From positions 21,526,120 through 21,590,119 of the forward strand of contig NC_056040.1 in the NCBI RefSeq assembly GCF_004379255.2: 64,000 nucleotides of DNA, written 5' to 3'. The translations under genes were made by a program, and so were the position numbers. Within the stretch, counting starts at the first letter, position 1, and each line of letters begins with the position of its first letter. The notes below the pieces were generated by a model. That model was not told the origin of the DNA and searched no databases. It saw only the letters and a list, made by a program, of their open reading frames with translations. Positions 1 to 10,875 of the stretch are shown in pieces. The DNA is from Salvia splendens. Its lineage: Eukaryota; Streptophyta; Magnoliopsida; Lamiales; Lamiaceae.

Positions 1-405
1 TATTACGAGCTCATTTATTATCTTATGGGATCAAGCATTCATATTGCTTCCACAAGTCAATTGTAATTTATAGCTTTGAATTGTGGAGTCGTTTGCAAAA
101 ATTGTGTGTTTAAAAAATGCAAAAATATCGTTTTCTTCATAAATAGTTAAATACTATTTGTAACTCAACGAGAGGAACAACAATGTTAATTTCTCAACTG
201 CCAGAAAATATTGCATGAATTTCGAAATAATATTTTAAAATGATCAAATACCTAGAATTTGATTCAACTTCATAATTTTATTGACAAATTATAATTTATC
301 CTATAAAAATACTCTAAATATTCACTGTAATTTGTAAACATACCCCAATCAATTAAAAATGCTTAACTATAATGAAATTTGTAAAACCGATCTGAGCTTA
401 AAAAA
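1..405. other. AT-rich intergenic DNA
   Basis: No open frame of useful length, no RNA gene and no terminal-repeat structure is visible here. The stretch is AT-rich spacer. Confidence 0.6.
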
Positions 406-605
406 TACTCCCTCCGTCCATGAAAAACATTCCATATCTGGACGGCACGAATTTTAATAAAATCAATAGTAAAACGGTAAAAGAGAGAAAGAGAAAAAAT
501 TAGGTAGAGTTTGAGAAATGAGAAAAATAGGTAAAGTCAGAGAAATTTTCCATTATGACTATTTTTTGTGGATGTCCTAAAAAAAAATGAGACTATTTTT
601 ACAAA
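406..605. mobile_element. Degenerate Stowaway-type MITE (left end only clear)
   Basis: The stretch opens with the Stowaway signature TACTCCCTCCGTCC. The body carries the usual AT-rich Stowaway text about a pressed-together promoter-like spacer. The expected mirror-image right terminus is too decayed to place, so the right boundary is approximate. Stowaway MITEs are non-autonomous Tc1/mariner relatives that insert at TA. Confidence 0.6.
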
Positions 606-1142
606 AATTCGTAAAAATTTTCATTAGAATGCAGTTTATGGAAAAATTATACTCCATAATTGGATTAGACAAGTTTTATTGAGAAATGAGAATGCAGTTT
701 GGTGGAGTAAAATACTTAATATTTTGCATAAAAAGTAGTATGGCGTTTTCGATCTTGTTCATCCTTAATTGAATTAGACAAGTTTTATGGAGTATAATAC
801 TCTATGCACGTCAACTTAAAAAATTTCGCTTGTTAGGCGAAAAAGTGAACGATTTTGCTTCATAAAGTTAAACAATTTTTTAAACTCAGTGAACTTTAAA
901 TGATGGACGGAAAGAGAATTTTGTTATATGTTGAATAATTTTACAAATTTCATGAATTAACGTATTTTGTATTTTTTTCTGTTTGTTCCTTTTTTTATTA
1001 ACTTTCATGAAAGTTTAAAAACCATTTTACATTTTTAATGCAACTTTCATTAAAACACAAATATTTTTTGTAATTTTTAAAGTTCAAGCTATTTTACAAA
1101 TTACTCAAAGTTCGATTCATGAACTACAACCGACACTTATTA
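606..1142. other. AT-rich intergenic DNA
   Basis: No gene or terminal-repeat element is seen. Short runs resembling 645-700 recur at 765-800 (a GAATTAGACAAGTTTTAT string appears in both), so the stretch may hold decayed repeat DNA. Confidence 0.5.
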
Positions 1143-1397
1143 GACCATCTCCGACCCTACACCAAATCTCATTTTTGGTGTAGAAAACTTTTCCAACTAT
1201 ATTGTGATCTATACCAATTTTTGTATTTTTCTATGGAACAAAATTAAATATGAGTGCACTGTAAATTTTTGTGAGACTTATACTAAAAAATTATGTAAAA
1301 TTTAAAATTGGAATAAATGGTTAAAATAAAATTACTTTTTGATGTGACATATATTCAAAGATTGGTTTAAGTTTGGTATAAAAGATTGGAGATGCCC
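1143..1397. mobile_element. PIF/Harbinger-type MITE
   Basis: Inverted ends are visible: GACCATCTCCGACCCTA at the left and, read in reverse complement, GGGCATCTCCAATC at the right. The element is flanked on both sides by TTA (1140-1142 and 1398-1400), the 3-bp duplication typical of PIF/Harbinger. It has no coding capacity. At 255 bp it is a usual MITE size. Confidence 0.7.
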
Positions 1398-1862
1398 TTA
1401 GTACTAAGTCCCAGTATCAAGTTTAAGCTAGCTTTTAAGTATATTTTTTATTAATTTTTTTTTATCTTTGTGCATCTATTACAGGGGAATACTTGAGCAA
1501 CATACTCCTTTTATACTATATAAATCACAAATAATGAAGTTGTGAAACATTTATGAATTTATTGAGTAATTGAGTAAATATATGATTTAATATTATGTTC
1601 TCAGTCATATTTGTGAGACGAATATATGACCATGAATTTATGTTCTATAAGCTGTTTTTATTTTAGTCGTATCCTCTGTTAAAATATGTTAACGGTATGT
1701 TTAACATTATAAAATAATTGCACAATATCCCATCATTTATAGTTTATAAAAAGAAAATTTTGTGTATTGGGGAAGCTTGCCAACTTTAACAACAGCACAT
1801 GTAATAATAATGTGCAACGCCTTTGATTAAATTTTATTCCTACTAATGAAAGGCAAGTGGGG
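1398..1862. other. AT-rich intergenic DNA
   Basis: No gene or element boundary could be supported in this spacer between two MITEs. Confidence 0.5.
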
Positions 1863-1865
1863 TAA

Positions 1866-2180
1866 GAGCATATCCAAGGGAGGGAAATGGTAAATGGAAA
1901 GGTAAAAGAGAAATAACTACCATATTTATCTCTTTTTGATAAAATTTCATGCTCTAATGAAAAAGGTATTTGAGGAGGTATTTATACCTTCTTCCATTTT
2001 GAGAAGGTATTTTTACTTCTTCTTGGAAGAAAAGGTAAAAAAGTTAGTTATTTTTGTTTGTCTTCTTAATTTACCTTCTTCTCTTTGAGTCCATTACTTT
2101 TTAAGAAAGCATAATTACCTTTTTGAGAAGGTAAATGAAAGATATACATTCTCAACTTACATTTCCCCTTGGAGATGCTC
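1866..2180. mobile_element. PIF/Harbinger (Tourist-like) MITE
   Basis: The left end GAGCATATCCAAGGG mirrors the right end, which reads GAGCATCTCCAAGGGG in reverse complement. TAA flanks both sides (1863-1865 and 2181-2183), as expected for a Harbinger target-site duplication. The interior repeats AAGGTA/TACCTT-rich text in both orientations, so the whole element could fold on itself. There is no coding potential. Confidence 0.75.
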
Positions 2181-3387
2181 TAACCGAGACATGCATAATT
2201 CGTCTTTATACACATTTCTGACGTTAAAATTAAATTTTTACTCAATAGTTTTTGCATTATTGGCATTTCATAGTGAGTGAAACCAAAAGAAAATTACACA
2301 ACAATGATTTAAGTTTAATTTCAAATACAGCTTTAGATGTACTCCCTCCGTCCCACTCAAGATGGCCACATTCTTGAGTGGCACGGGATTTTAGGAAGTG
2401 TTGTTAGGTGGAATAAAGTAAAGAGGAAAAATGTAGTTGAATATTTTAATGAGGAGAGAGGAGAGAGGAGAGGAGAGGAGAGGGAAGGTTATTTCCAAAA
2501 TTGGAAAGTGGTCATCTTAGGCATGCACACGGTTCATAAACCGCCGGTTCCGGTTCGGAACCAGCGTTCACAGTTCAACATTTTCATGAACCTGAACCGG
2601 CTCGCCAAGGGTCCAGCGGTTCCGGTTGCGGTTCAAAAAACCGCCGGTTCGGCTGTTCGTAATTTTTTTTTTTTGTATTTTCTTATTTATTTATCTATGA
2701 AATGTGCGTAAATAAAATTCAAAAAACCACGATGAAAATTGCAATTTTATTGAGATTACAAATTACAACAATTACAAATCACATAAAACTTGAAGTCTTG
2801 AAGTCTTAAACAAAAAATTTAAATACAACGAGACTACTAGTCTACAACGAAACTAATTACAAATTACAAAAAAGACTTGAAGTTCTGAACAATAAATTTA
2901 TAAGTATATATACTCTTAGTCGGCGAATGAGATGTTTCTACATAACTAAATTGAGGACACCTTTAGCAATTCAACCTTAAATGTTGAGTTTAGTCTAACA
3001 ATCAACAATTATAGTAGAATTGTTAAAAGTTTTCCGGATTTAGCCTTATAGAGAAATCTACTTCACCGACTAGAGTGTATACAAATACAATTATTTAATT
3101 GTATTTGCATATTTTTAAAGTAGAAACAAATGGAAAAAAAAAATCAAATTAAGGAAAAAGGACTTGAGCTCAACTTAAATTTAAAATTTAAATTGAGATG
3201 CATACGTATTCCCAATGCTCATTTGCATTAGGGAATCAAAGCCCATGTAGTTCTCTTACCTTACTTACCTATTTGGCTTGGCCGGCGGTTGACGGTTGAC
3301 CTACGATTCATCCCCGGTGAAATCTTCTTGTGATTCCGCCTGACGATCATCCCAATCATTTTCTTGTTCTCTGACATCAGCTTTGGC

Positions 3388-6300
3388 TCAATCATCAAGT
3401 AACATCACAACTTCCATATTTTTCTCGGAGAGCTTATTTCTTGATTCATCCAACACATGTGATCCAACACTGAAAGCGGACTCGACGGCTACAGTGGAAG
3501 CCAGAACCGAAAAATCTCCTTGGCCATTAACGCAAGTAAGAGAAAATCTTTCTCGTGTGTTCACCACCAATCGAGGACGTCGATTTGGGCGGGAGGAGTA
3601 GGACCTTCATCACAAAAGGAAAAAAGTGAATCGAAATATAAATCTAACTCACTTACCATACCTGAGGTCGACCTTCCCCCGGTGCTGTAGCTGTATAGGT
3701 CGGCTAATTGGGATTGCGCGTCGGGGTCATCATAATCAGTTTGAAATGCGAAGCCAAAGTTATGTTGCTGAGGAGGGGTAGGTCTTCTGACTTGGTGGGT
3801 ACTGTTATACTTGGTTTCATATTCGGTGTAGAGAGCACGCAAGTTAAACTCGAAGGTTTGTTGGACAATTGACCGGTCCGAGAGGTTTATTTGAAATGTT
3901 TTGATTAGGTTTACTCCCCATTGGTCATTGGTATCCGCTTGGAATGCTTGAAGTGGACCAAGATCAATAGAACTCAAATTGTTATAGTAAAAATCTAAAA
4001 ACCTGGAGGTACCGGCTAATTTCCATTTTGGATCAAAGACCTTTGCAATCAAAAACACCGTTGGAATCTCACTGAAATACTTAAGCCATTTGTCAATCAT
4101 ATAATATAAAACACACATCAATTCAGGAGAAGAGTAAGCATTTTTCATCGCAGTTTTAAAACCAAGTGATATATATATACATGCAATGTTCTAAAACACG
4201 AACAACAGTGCAATAATAAACACCCGATAATTCAACAGTCGCATTTTTGAAATTTTTGAACAATTTAAATAAACTCAAGCTATGATCCCAACAACTATGC
4301 GACAGATATAAATCAGAAGCGGGATAGGTTCTAAAAAAATCACACAAAAAGTCTTTATGCTCCAAAGTAGAATTCATACAATCATATGTCGAATTCCATC
4401 TATGAGACACATCCATGGTAAAATTCGTATATCTTACCTTCTTTTGGTGGCAACACTTCTTCCAAGCTTTGTCAATAGGCGGCTTTTGATGGATTAATCT
4501 AATTGCAGTTCTAATAGGACTAACATGCTTTTGCCATAATTCAAGCGCGTCTTGTACACATAAATTCAAAATATGACATATGCATCTTTGATGAAAATAC
4601 TTACCACCAATAACCGGAGCACAAGCCGAAATCAAGTCATTAATACTGGCGGTGTTAGCAGTTGCATTATCAAAACCAACAGAAAATACCTTATTGCATA
4701 ATTGAAATTTATTCAAAACTTGAATAATTAAATAAGCAATTTCGGGTGCAGTGAGTGGTGTCTCAAATTCTCTAAAACCAATCAAACGCTTGTTCAAAGT
4801 CCAACTATTGTCCACAAAGTGAACCGTAATGCCCATGTATGAATGTCTATTAAAAGAATCAGTACATACATTAGAGCAAATGTTCATTTTGTGTCCCAAG
4901 TTGAGTAAATAATGTGATAATTCAACTTTTTTCTCCAAACATTGTCGAACGGTAGATCGTTGAACGGTCATTCGACCTACTTTTTGACAGCTACGTTCAA
5001 ACCACTTTGCATAGTAACCTCAAATTTTTTGTCATCATAAACATTAAAAGAAAAATGCTTCATTGCAGCCCATCTAGTCATAACGTCAGCAAAATTTTTA
5101 GGATCATATTTAAAAAGAGGCGTACCTGACGAACCTGAGCCACCGGGTTGAAAGTTTAGTTGGGTTTGGGTAGCGGCAGTGCCACATTCTACCGGGTGCT
5201 TTGTCACCAAATGATGACGGAGGGTGCCATATCCCTAGGGATGTCAATCGGGCCGACCCGTCGGGTTTCGGGCCAACCCTACTCGGGTTGCGGGTCAATC
5301 TGATGCGGGCTAATCGGGTTGTGATTTCTTTCGGGTTATAAAAGTTCAACCCTGACCCTAAAAGCTCGGGTTTCGGGCTAGCCCAACGGATTAATCGGGT
5401 TGCTACCGATAATATCAACATGCGATCAATCTAATAAATAATGATTAAAATTACTAATATTCATACAATGTAAAACATTTAATTATGATATATTTGAGAT
5501 ATATGCTTAAACTCAATTATAAACATGATCAAATACTAATATTTGAGATATTTCGTGAAATTTTAATGCATGTTTCAGATATTTAAATATTTTTTTAGTA
5601 AATTTGAAGTTTTTAATTTATTTATCAATTATTATATTATTAAAAATTTAATATAAAATTTGTATATTTAATATAAAATTGAAAGTTATTTTTTTAGTTA
5701 AAATTAATCAATGAAGTGTCGAATTAGGAGTAAAAAAATAGATTAATAGAAATTTTATCGGGTTTTTGGGCCAGTCCATCTGGTTTTCGGGTCTGACCCT
5801 AAGGGGTTGCGGGTTAATCGGGTGCGGGCTAATCGAGTTTTGATTTTATCGGGCTAGAAATTTCCAGCCCTAACCCTATAAATTTGGCGGGCTATTCGGA
5901 CCAGTCCACGAGTTACAGGCTACATTGACATCTCTACATATCCCCCACCACTCGCAAATTTGTAGACTTTATCACAATAGTTACAATATGCATGAAACGC
6001 CGATGTCTCTTCTTGAGAGAGCGGATCATTAGGACTTGAAATTACCACCGGGACCTTCTTGTAGTGTTTAACAAAAATATCAGATTCCAATGCTTTTTTA
6101 GTGGGTGGATCAGGGGGGCATGTCCTCATTTCCGCCGGTGCTAGACGGAATACGAGAACGAGATCTATCATCGTTGTTGTCCGAGTCCGACGATATAGCC
6201 ACGTCGTACTCGTCATCTTGTTGCACGGAACTACCAACCCCCCCACCTTGATGCATTTGAGCGAGTAGCATGGCGGTCCTATGATATTCTTCTATCTATA

Positions 6301-6555
6301 AATATTATATAAGTTGAAGTTTTAATTAGGAACACAAAAAAATAAAATAAAAAACTCAATCTTATGAAATTATGAATTGTAAAAATAATTTTATTTTTTA
6401 GAACTTACTTGCATGTGTTCAGCCGCCACTCGGGAAATCTCTTCAATAACTTCTCGACGACTAGGTCGCTTTGATCTTTGGGGACGGCTACTTTGATCTT
6501 GTGAAATTCCTTTGCCCCGATCACCACGTCCCGGTCCACCACGAGAAGAAGACAT
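3388..6555 (-). pseudogene. hAT transposase pseudogene (BED finger, RNase H-like core, hATC)
   Basis: This would be the transposase that cuts and inserts the surrounding hAT element. Pieces in order on the minus strand: a Ser/Arg/Gly-rich N-terminus starting MSSSRGGPGRG (6555-6391); the first half of a BED zinc finger with a CNYC pair (about 6246-5945); the second half with an RHHLVTKH histidine stretch (about 5227-5190, then open to 4977); the RNase H-like core (4971-4156) with CTDSFNRHSYMGITVHFVD, a DNATANT segment and the RCICHILNL motif; and a C-terminal dimerisation (hATC) region (4148-3388) with DVLDWW, then FSVLASTVAVESAFS. The pieces lie in different frames near 4975, 4150 and 3565. 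The BED finger is also split by the MITE at 5236-5936. Some breaks, such as 6390-6247, could be introns, but the MITE insertion alone is inactivating. Confidence 0.85.
5236..5936. mobile_element. Non-autonomous hAT MITE nested in the hAT transposase
   Basis: The ends are TAGGGATGTCAA and TTGACATCTCTA, an inverted repeat with one mismatch. A perfect 8-bp target-site duplication CATATCCC lies at 5228-5235 and 5937-5944. The subterminal parts are packed with CGGGTT/AACCCG motifs and the middle is AT-rich. At 701 bp it has no transposase frame; the minus-strand open frame at 5110-5421 is only a read-through of CGGGTT repeats. Confidence 0.92.
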
Positions 6556-7296
6556 AATGCAAAATGAAAGTAGTGTGGAGTATGGAGTATTGAATAAATA
6601 GTAAATTACGAACACAACAACAAATATAGTAGTAAACAATTTGAACAATTAGAGAGAATGATGATAGAGAATAGAGAAATTGAGATTGAGAAGAAATCTT
6701 TGTAAACACAAGAATGGGTTGAGTAAAAATGATGGGGGAAGTGGAGTATTTATAGGAGTAAAATTGGAAGAAATACAAAAAAAAAAGTTCAAATTTCAAA
6801 TTTCGGTCGATTTACAGCCTGAACCGGCGGTTTCGGACTGAACCGGCGGTTCAGTCCATGGTTTCTGACCGAAAACTGGCGGTTTCTGACCGGTTTTCAG
6901 GCCTATACACTGCCACCTATACGCTGCCACCTGAAAAAAGTCCTGAATCGTCGGAAACCTGCGGTTTCTGACGAAAACCGGCGGTTTTTCTGCACACCTA
7001 GCCTGAAAACCTACGCCCTGGCCGGAATCCTACCACTGGAACCGCCGGTTTGAACCGGCGGTTTTGTACCGCCGGTTATGGTTCACGATTTGTTTGAACC
7101 TGAACCGGCCCGCTTGAACCGCCGAACCACTATCCGGTTCGAACTGCCATCGTCGGTTCCAGTTCCGGTTTGTTAATCGGCGGTTCCGAACCACCGATTA
7201 ACAGGTGGTCCGGTTCGGTTTGTGCATGCCTAGATCATCTTGATTAGGACAAACAAAAAAAGGAAAGATGGTTATCTTGAATGGGACGGGGGAGTA

Positions 7297-7889
7297 GTTC
7301 AAATGTACAAGGTTTCTTTTTAGGAGAGAAAAACAAAGTATCACATTGTACTAATTTTGCAATTATATTTGCATAAAGCTAAATGTAGATTCGAATTTAT
7401 CTCCGTTATCATGTGATGCCCTTCACGATATTTGTAGCAGACATCTTGTGAAAATAAGAAGGGTCCACATTTTGGCCATGTATCCAATAAATTAAATGTT
7501 TAAAAGAAACTGTATATGAGAATATTGGAATAGTGAAGTTTGGAGAAAAGAAATGGTCCAAGAGAAGGCCTAACTAAAGCATTTAGGCAAAATTACCAAA
7601 CATTTAGGGATGAGAATTTGTGCAGTAAATGTACTCGTGGGTTTAATTATGATTCCACCAAAAATAAATTCAGAATGGCAACCCATATCTACCGAATGTG
7701 TTGCCTGCATTCAATTCACAGCGCCTGCATACTACTTTTGCCTTTTCAAATAGAGTTAAATTACAAGTAAAGGAGTACTACCAATCTTGATTAGGAGGAA
7801 AAAGGTCCATAAATTCACTCCTCTTCTCCAATCAAGCCATCATTAATTAAATGAATGTATACATCTTACCATTCGTTTGAGATGCGTTC
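7297..7889. other. Intergenic DNA, no supported gene
   Basis: A 76-codon open frame occurs at 7540-7770 (+), but it shows no domain, no conserved motif and ordinary AT-rich base use, so I do not call it a gene. No terminal-repeat element is visible here. Confidence 0.5.
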
Positions 7890-8160
7890 TACCCCTCCGT
7901 TTTTTTAAAATAGCAACTATTTCCATTTTGGGTCATTCTTTAAAAATAGAAAATTTAAAATCTTTCTATTTTAGGACATGGATCCACAATCCACTAACTC
8001 TACTTTCACTACTTTTTCTTTTCCTCTTTCTTACTTTACTCATTTTTCTTTTCCTCTCTCTTACTTTACCAATTATTCTCACTTACTTTATTAATTGTGC
8101 ATTAAAACCCATGCTGTTTCAAATATTTCTATTTTTTTGAATACGGAGGGAGAGGGAGTA
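7890..8160. mobile_element. Stowaway MITE upstream of the subtilase gene
   Basis: The left end TACCCCTCCGTTTTTTT and the right end (ACGGAGGGAGAGGGAGTA) are inverted. Matching inner segments follow: AAAATAGCAACTATTT near the left and AAATATTTCTATTTTTTTG near the right. It ends 363 bp before the protease start codon, so it sits in the upstream region. An 87-codon open frame inside is Leu/Phe-rich read-through and not a gene. Confidence 0.75.
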
Positions 8161-8523
8161 TTTAGTTGTTATTCATATACCTAAATACAAGGCTGCATGT
8201 TGCAGTTTTGATGATACCTTGAGCCAGAATAGTTGTACCTTCAAATCTAACGACTGAGCGCATTTTGCACCATGAGTTCCACTGTGCATACCCTCGCATT
8301 GGTCTGTAAAGATACCTTAATAACTCAGTGTTGCAACCTAATTGTAATCATGCATTGATGATCCAACCACCTCAATTTACTACCCTCCAACAACACACAC
8401 TTCACTAATAGGAGTACCTGTACCTCCCTTTTCTCTCTCATCTATCTCTCCATGCCAATTACCCCAATTTTCACTTCCTTTTGCTTCTTTCCAATTAACA
8501 AAACAAGTTTCTAGCCATTGAGA
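8161..8523 (+). promoter_or_regulatory. Upstream region and 5' leader of the subtilase gene
   Basis: This interval between the MITE and the ATG must hold the core promoter and leader. A pyrimidine-rich stretch at about 8424-8452 (TCCCTTTTCTCTCTCATC) resembles the Y-patch found near plant transcription starts. No convincing TATA box could be placed. Confidence 0.35.
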
Positions 8524-10875
8524 ATGGCAAATTTTCTAGCAAAATGGCGGTTCCTTGTTGTTTTCTTGAGCTGTGTAGGAACCACCATTGTCACCTGCAC
8601 CGACAGCTTCCCACCCACACACAAAACATACATAATATACATGGACAAATGGGCAAAGCCGCAAGAGTTCAACGACCACAATCAATGGTATTCATCACTG
8701 ATCAAATCCGTAACATCAGCAGCAATCAACCCACAAGGCGAAGAAGCCGGAGATGACGACGACGACAGGATCATCTACACCTACGGGACCGCATTCCACG
8801 GCGTGGCTGCCCGGCTAAGCGGCGAGGAGGTGGAGAGAGTGCAACAGCAGGACGGCGTGATGGCGGTGTTCCCTGACACCATGTACCAACTCCACACCAC
8901 CAGAAGCCCTCTCTTCCTCGGCCTCGAGCGCCAAGACAGCACCAGCACACTATCCTACAACCCGTTCGACTACGACGTGGTGGTGGGAGTTCTAGACACG
9001 GGTGTCTGGCCGGAGAGCCCCAGCTTCAACGACACCGGCATGACTCCCGCGCCCGCCCGCTGGAGAGGCGCCTGCGAAGCCGGCCGCGGCTTCACCAGGC
9101 GCCACTGCAACAAGAAGATCGTGGGAGCCAAAGTGTTCTACAGGGGATACGAGGCCGCCTCGGGCAAGATCAACGAGCAGGTGGAGTACAAGTCCCCGAG
9201 GGACCAAGACGGCCACGGCACCCACACTGCCGCAACTGTCGCAGGTGCCCCCGTCCCCGGCGCCAATCTCATGGGCTATGCCTACGGCACAGCGCGTGGG
9301 ATGGCGCCAGGGGCGAGGATTGCCGCATACAAGGTCTGCTGGACCGGCGGCTGCTTCAGTTCCGACATCCTCTCCGCCGTCGACCGAGCCGTGGCCGACG
9401 GCGTTAACGTCCTCTCAATCTCCTTAGGCGGCGGAATCTCGTCCTACTTCCGTGACAGCCTCTCCGTCGGTGCTTTCGGAGCGATGGAGAAGGGCGTTTT
9501 TGTGTCGTGCTCGGCCGGAAACGGTGGCCCTGACCCCATCAGCCTCACCAACGTCTCGCCGTGGGTGGCCACTGTCGGCGCTAGTACGATGGACAGAGAC
9601 TTTCCGGCGACAATTAAGCTCGGAACAGGGCAGTATCTCACCGGAGCTTCTCTCTACAAAGGCCGCCGAAACCTCTCCCCAAACAAACAGTATCCGTTAG
9701 TCTACCACGGAAGCAACTCAACGAACCTAACACCGAGCTCAATGTGCTTGGAAGGCACTCTAGACCGCCACTCGGTCGCCGGAAAAATCGTAATCTGCGA
9801 CAGAGGAATCAGCCCAAGAGTAGAAAAGGGGCAGGTGGTGAAAGACGCCGGCGGAGTAGGCATGATCCTGACCAACACCGCCGCAAATGGAGAGGAGCTA
9901 GTTGCCGACTGCCACCTCCTCCCGGCCGTGGCAGTAGGCGAATCAACAGGAAAGCTCATAAAACAGCGCTACGCCACCCACCATGGCGCCACCGCAACAC
10001 TCTCATTTCAGGGAACAAAGCTCAAAATCAGACCATCACCAGTAGTGGCCGCATTCTCATCAAGGGGTCCCAACATCCTCTCTCTAGAGATACTAAAGCC
10101 CGACGTGGTAGCGCCCGGAGTCAACATCCTGGCCGCCTGGACCGGCGCATTGGGGCCGTCCAGCCTGCCGACAGACCCCCGGAGAACGAAATTCAACATA
10201 CTCTCCGGGACATCAATGTCTTGCCCTCATGTCAGCGGCGTGGCAGCCTTGATCAAATCCAAGCACCCAAATTGGAGCCCCGCGGCGATCAAGTCGGCCT
10301 TGATGACGACAGCTTACATCCACGACAACATGCAGAAGCCTCTCAAAGACGCCTCCTCCGCCACTCCCTCCACCCCTTACGACCACGGCGCCGGCCACAT
10401 AAACCCGCTCAAGGCCCTGGACCCCGGCCTCGTCTACGACATCGGAGCGCAGGACTATTTCGAGTTCCTGTGCGCGCAAGGGTTGACCTCGTCGGAGCTG
10501 GTGGTGTTCTCCAAATTCGCCAACAGAAGATGCCGGCACAGCCTCCGCAACGGCGGCGATCTCAACTATCCGGCGATCTCAGCGGTTTTCCCGGAGAGCA
10601 CGAATGTGACGGCGGTGACGCTCCACAGGACCGTGACGAATGTAGGCCCTGCGGTGTCGAGCTACCGCGTGGTGGTGTCGGCGTTCAAAGGCGCGTGGGT
10701 GAGGGTTGAGCCGGCGAGGCTGGAGTTCAGCAGCTCGGTGAAGAAGATAACGTACAAGGTGACGTTCGTGAGCAAGTCGAGGCAGTCGACTCCGGAGTTC
10801 GGAGCTATTATATGGAAGAATGCGGTGCATAAAGTTAGAAGCCCGGTGGTGATCACGTGGCTGCCGCCGTTATGA
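8524..10875 (+). CDS. SBT1.3: Subtilisin-like serine protease, SBT1.3 type
   Basis: This is a secreted serine endopeptidase (S8A family) expected to act in the apoplast or cell wall. The 783-residue product has a hydrophobic signal peptide (about 1-27), an I9 prodomain (about 35-125, starting TYIIYMDKW), and a catalytic domain with Asp158 (VGVLDTGVWPE), His231 (GHGTHTAAT), oxyanion-hole Asn333 (SAGNGGP) and Ser564 (SGTSMSCPHVSG). A protease-associated insert lies at about 365-500 and a fibronectin III-like C-terminal domain at about 660-783, ending WLPPL. All catalytic residues are present and the length is normal for plant subtilases. I start at the ATG at 8524; an in-frame TTG lies two codons earlier but is not a likely plant start. 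It has no introns and is much more GC-rich than its surroundings. From memory it matches Arabidopsis SBT1.3 along its whole length. The physiological substrate cannot be read from sequence. Confidence 0.95.
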   Translation: MANFLAKWRFLVVFLSCVGTTIVTCTDSFPPTHKTYIIYMDKWAKPQEFNDHNQWYSSLIKSVTSAAINPQGEEAGDDDDDRIIYTYGTAFHGVAARLSGEEVERVQQQDGVMAVFPDTMYQLHTTRSPLFLGLERQDSTSTLSYNPFDYDVVVGVLDTGVWPESPSFNDTGMTPAPARWRGACEAGRGFTRRHCNKKIVGAKVFYRGYEAASGKINEQVEYKSPRDQDGHGTHTAATVAGAPVPGANLMGYAYGTARGMAPGARIAAYKVCWTGGCFSSDILSAVDRAVADGVNVLSISLGGGISSYFRDSLSVGAFGAMEKGVFVSCSAGNGGPDPISLTNVSPWVATVGASTMDRDFPATIKLGTGQYLTGASLYKGRRNLSPNKQYPLVYHGSNSTNLTPSSMCLEGTLDRHSVAGKIVICDRGISPRVEKGQVVKDAGGVGMILTNTAANGEELVADCHLLPAVAVGESTGKLIKQRYATHHGATATLSFQGTKLKIRPSPVVAAFSSRGPNILSLEILKPDVVAPGVNILAAWTGALGPSSLPTDPRRTKFNILSGTSMSCPHVSGVAALIKSKHPNWSPAAIKSALMTTAYIHDNMQKPLKDASSATPSTPYDHGAGHINPLKALDPGLVYDIGAQDYFEFLCAQGLTSSELVVFSKFANRRCRHSLRNGGDLNYPAISAVFPESTNVTAVTLHRTVTNVGPAVSSYRVVVSAFKGAWVRVEPARLEFSSSVKKITYKVTFVSKSRQSTPEFGAIIWKNAVHKVRSPVVITWLPPL

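Larger units (their letters stand above)
2518..7232 (-). mobile_element. hAT DNA transposon, autonomous-type but defective
   Basis: The ends are a 12-bp imperfect inverted repeat, TAGGCATGCACA at the left and TGTGCATGCCTA at the right. They are flanked by an 8-bp duplication with one mismatch (GGTCATCT at 2510-2517, GATCATCT at 7233-7240), the hAT signature. About 130 bp at the left and 430 bp at the right are dense in CCGGTT/AACCGG motifs, as in hAT subterminal transposase-binding arrays. The interior carries a broken transposase read on the minus strand (6555 to about 3388), and a second MITE is inserted at 5236-5936. Confidence 0.9.
2340..7296. mobile_element. Stowaway MITE split by a 4.7-kb hAT insertion
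   Basis: The left half (2340-2517) begins TACTCCCTCCGTCCCACTC and the right half (7241-7296) ends with the mirror image GACGGGGGAGTA. Both halves carry matching inner text (CAAGATGGCCA against its complement in the AAGATGGTTATCTTG segment). Removing 2518-7240 would restore an ordinary Stowaway MITE of about 230 bp with TA ends. The interruption is the hAT element described separately. Confidence 0.8.

Noticed and set aside
2337..2711. 124-codon open frame on +
   Set aside because: It crosses the Stowaway left end and the hAT left end and reads their repeats (GGTTCC arrays), so it is not a gene.
7540..7770. Small open frame of 76 codons with several Cys
   Set aside because: It has a few Cys residues but no recognisable knottin or defensin spacing, no signal peptide and no conserved motif.
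8518..8523. Start of the subtilase two codons earlier
   Set aside because: The codon at 8518 is TTG. The first ATG in frame is at 8524 and leads directly into a signal peptide.
10213..10539. Minus-strand open frame opposite the subtilase
   Set aside because: It is an antisense shadow of GC-rich coding sequence.
9744..10709. 321-codon open frame overlapping the subtilase
   Set aside because: It is an Arg/Pro-rich shadow of the GC-rich protease gene in another frame, with no domain.
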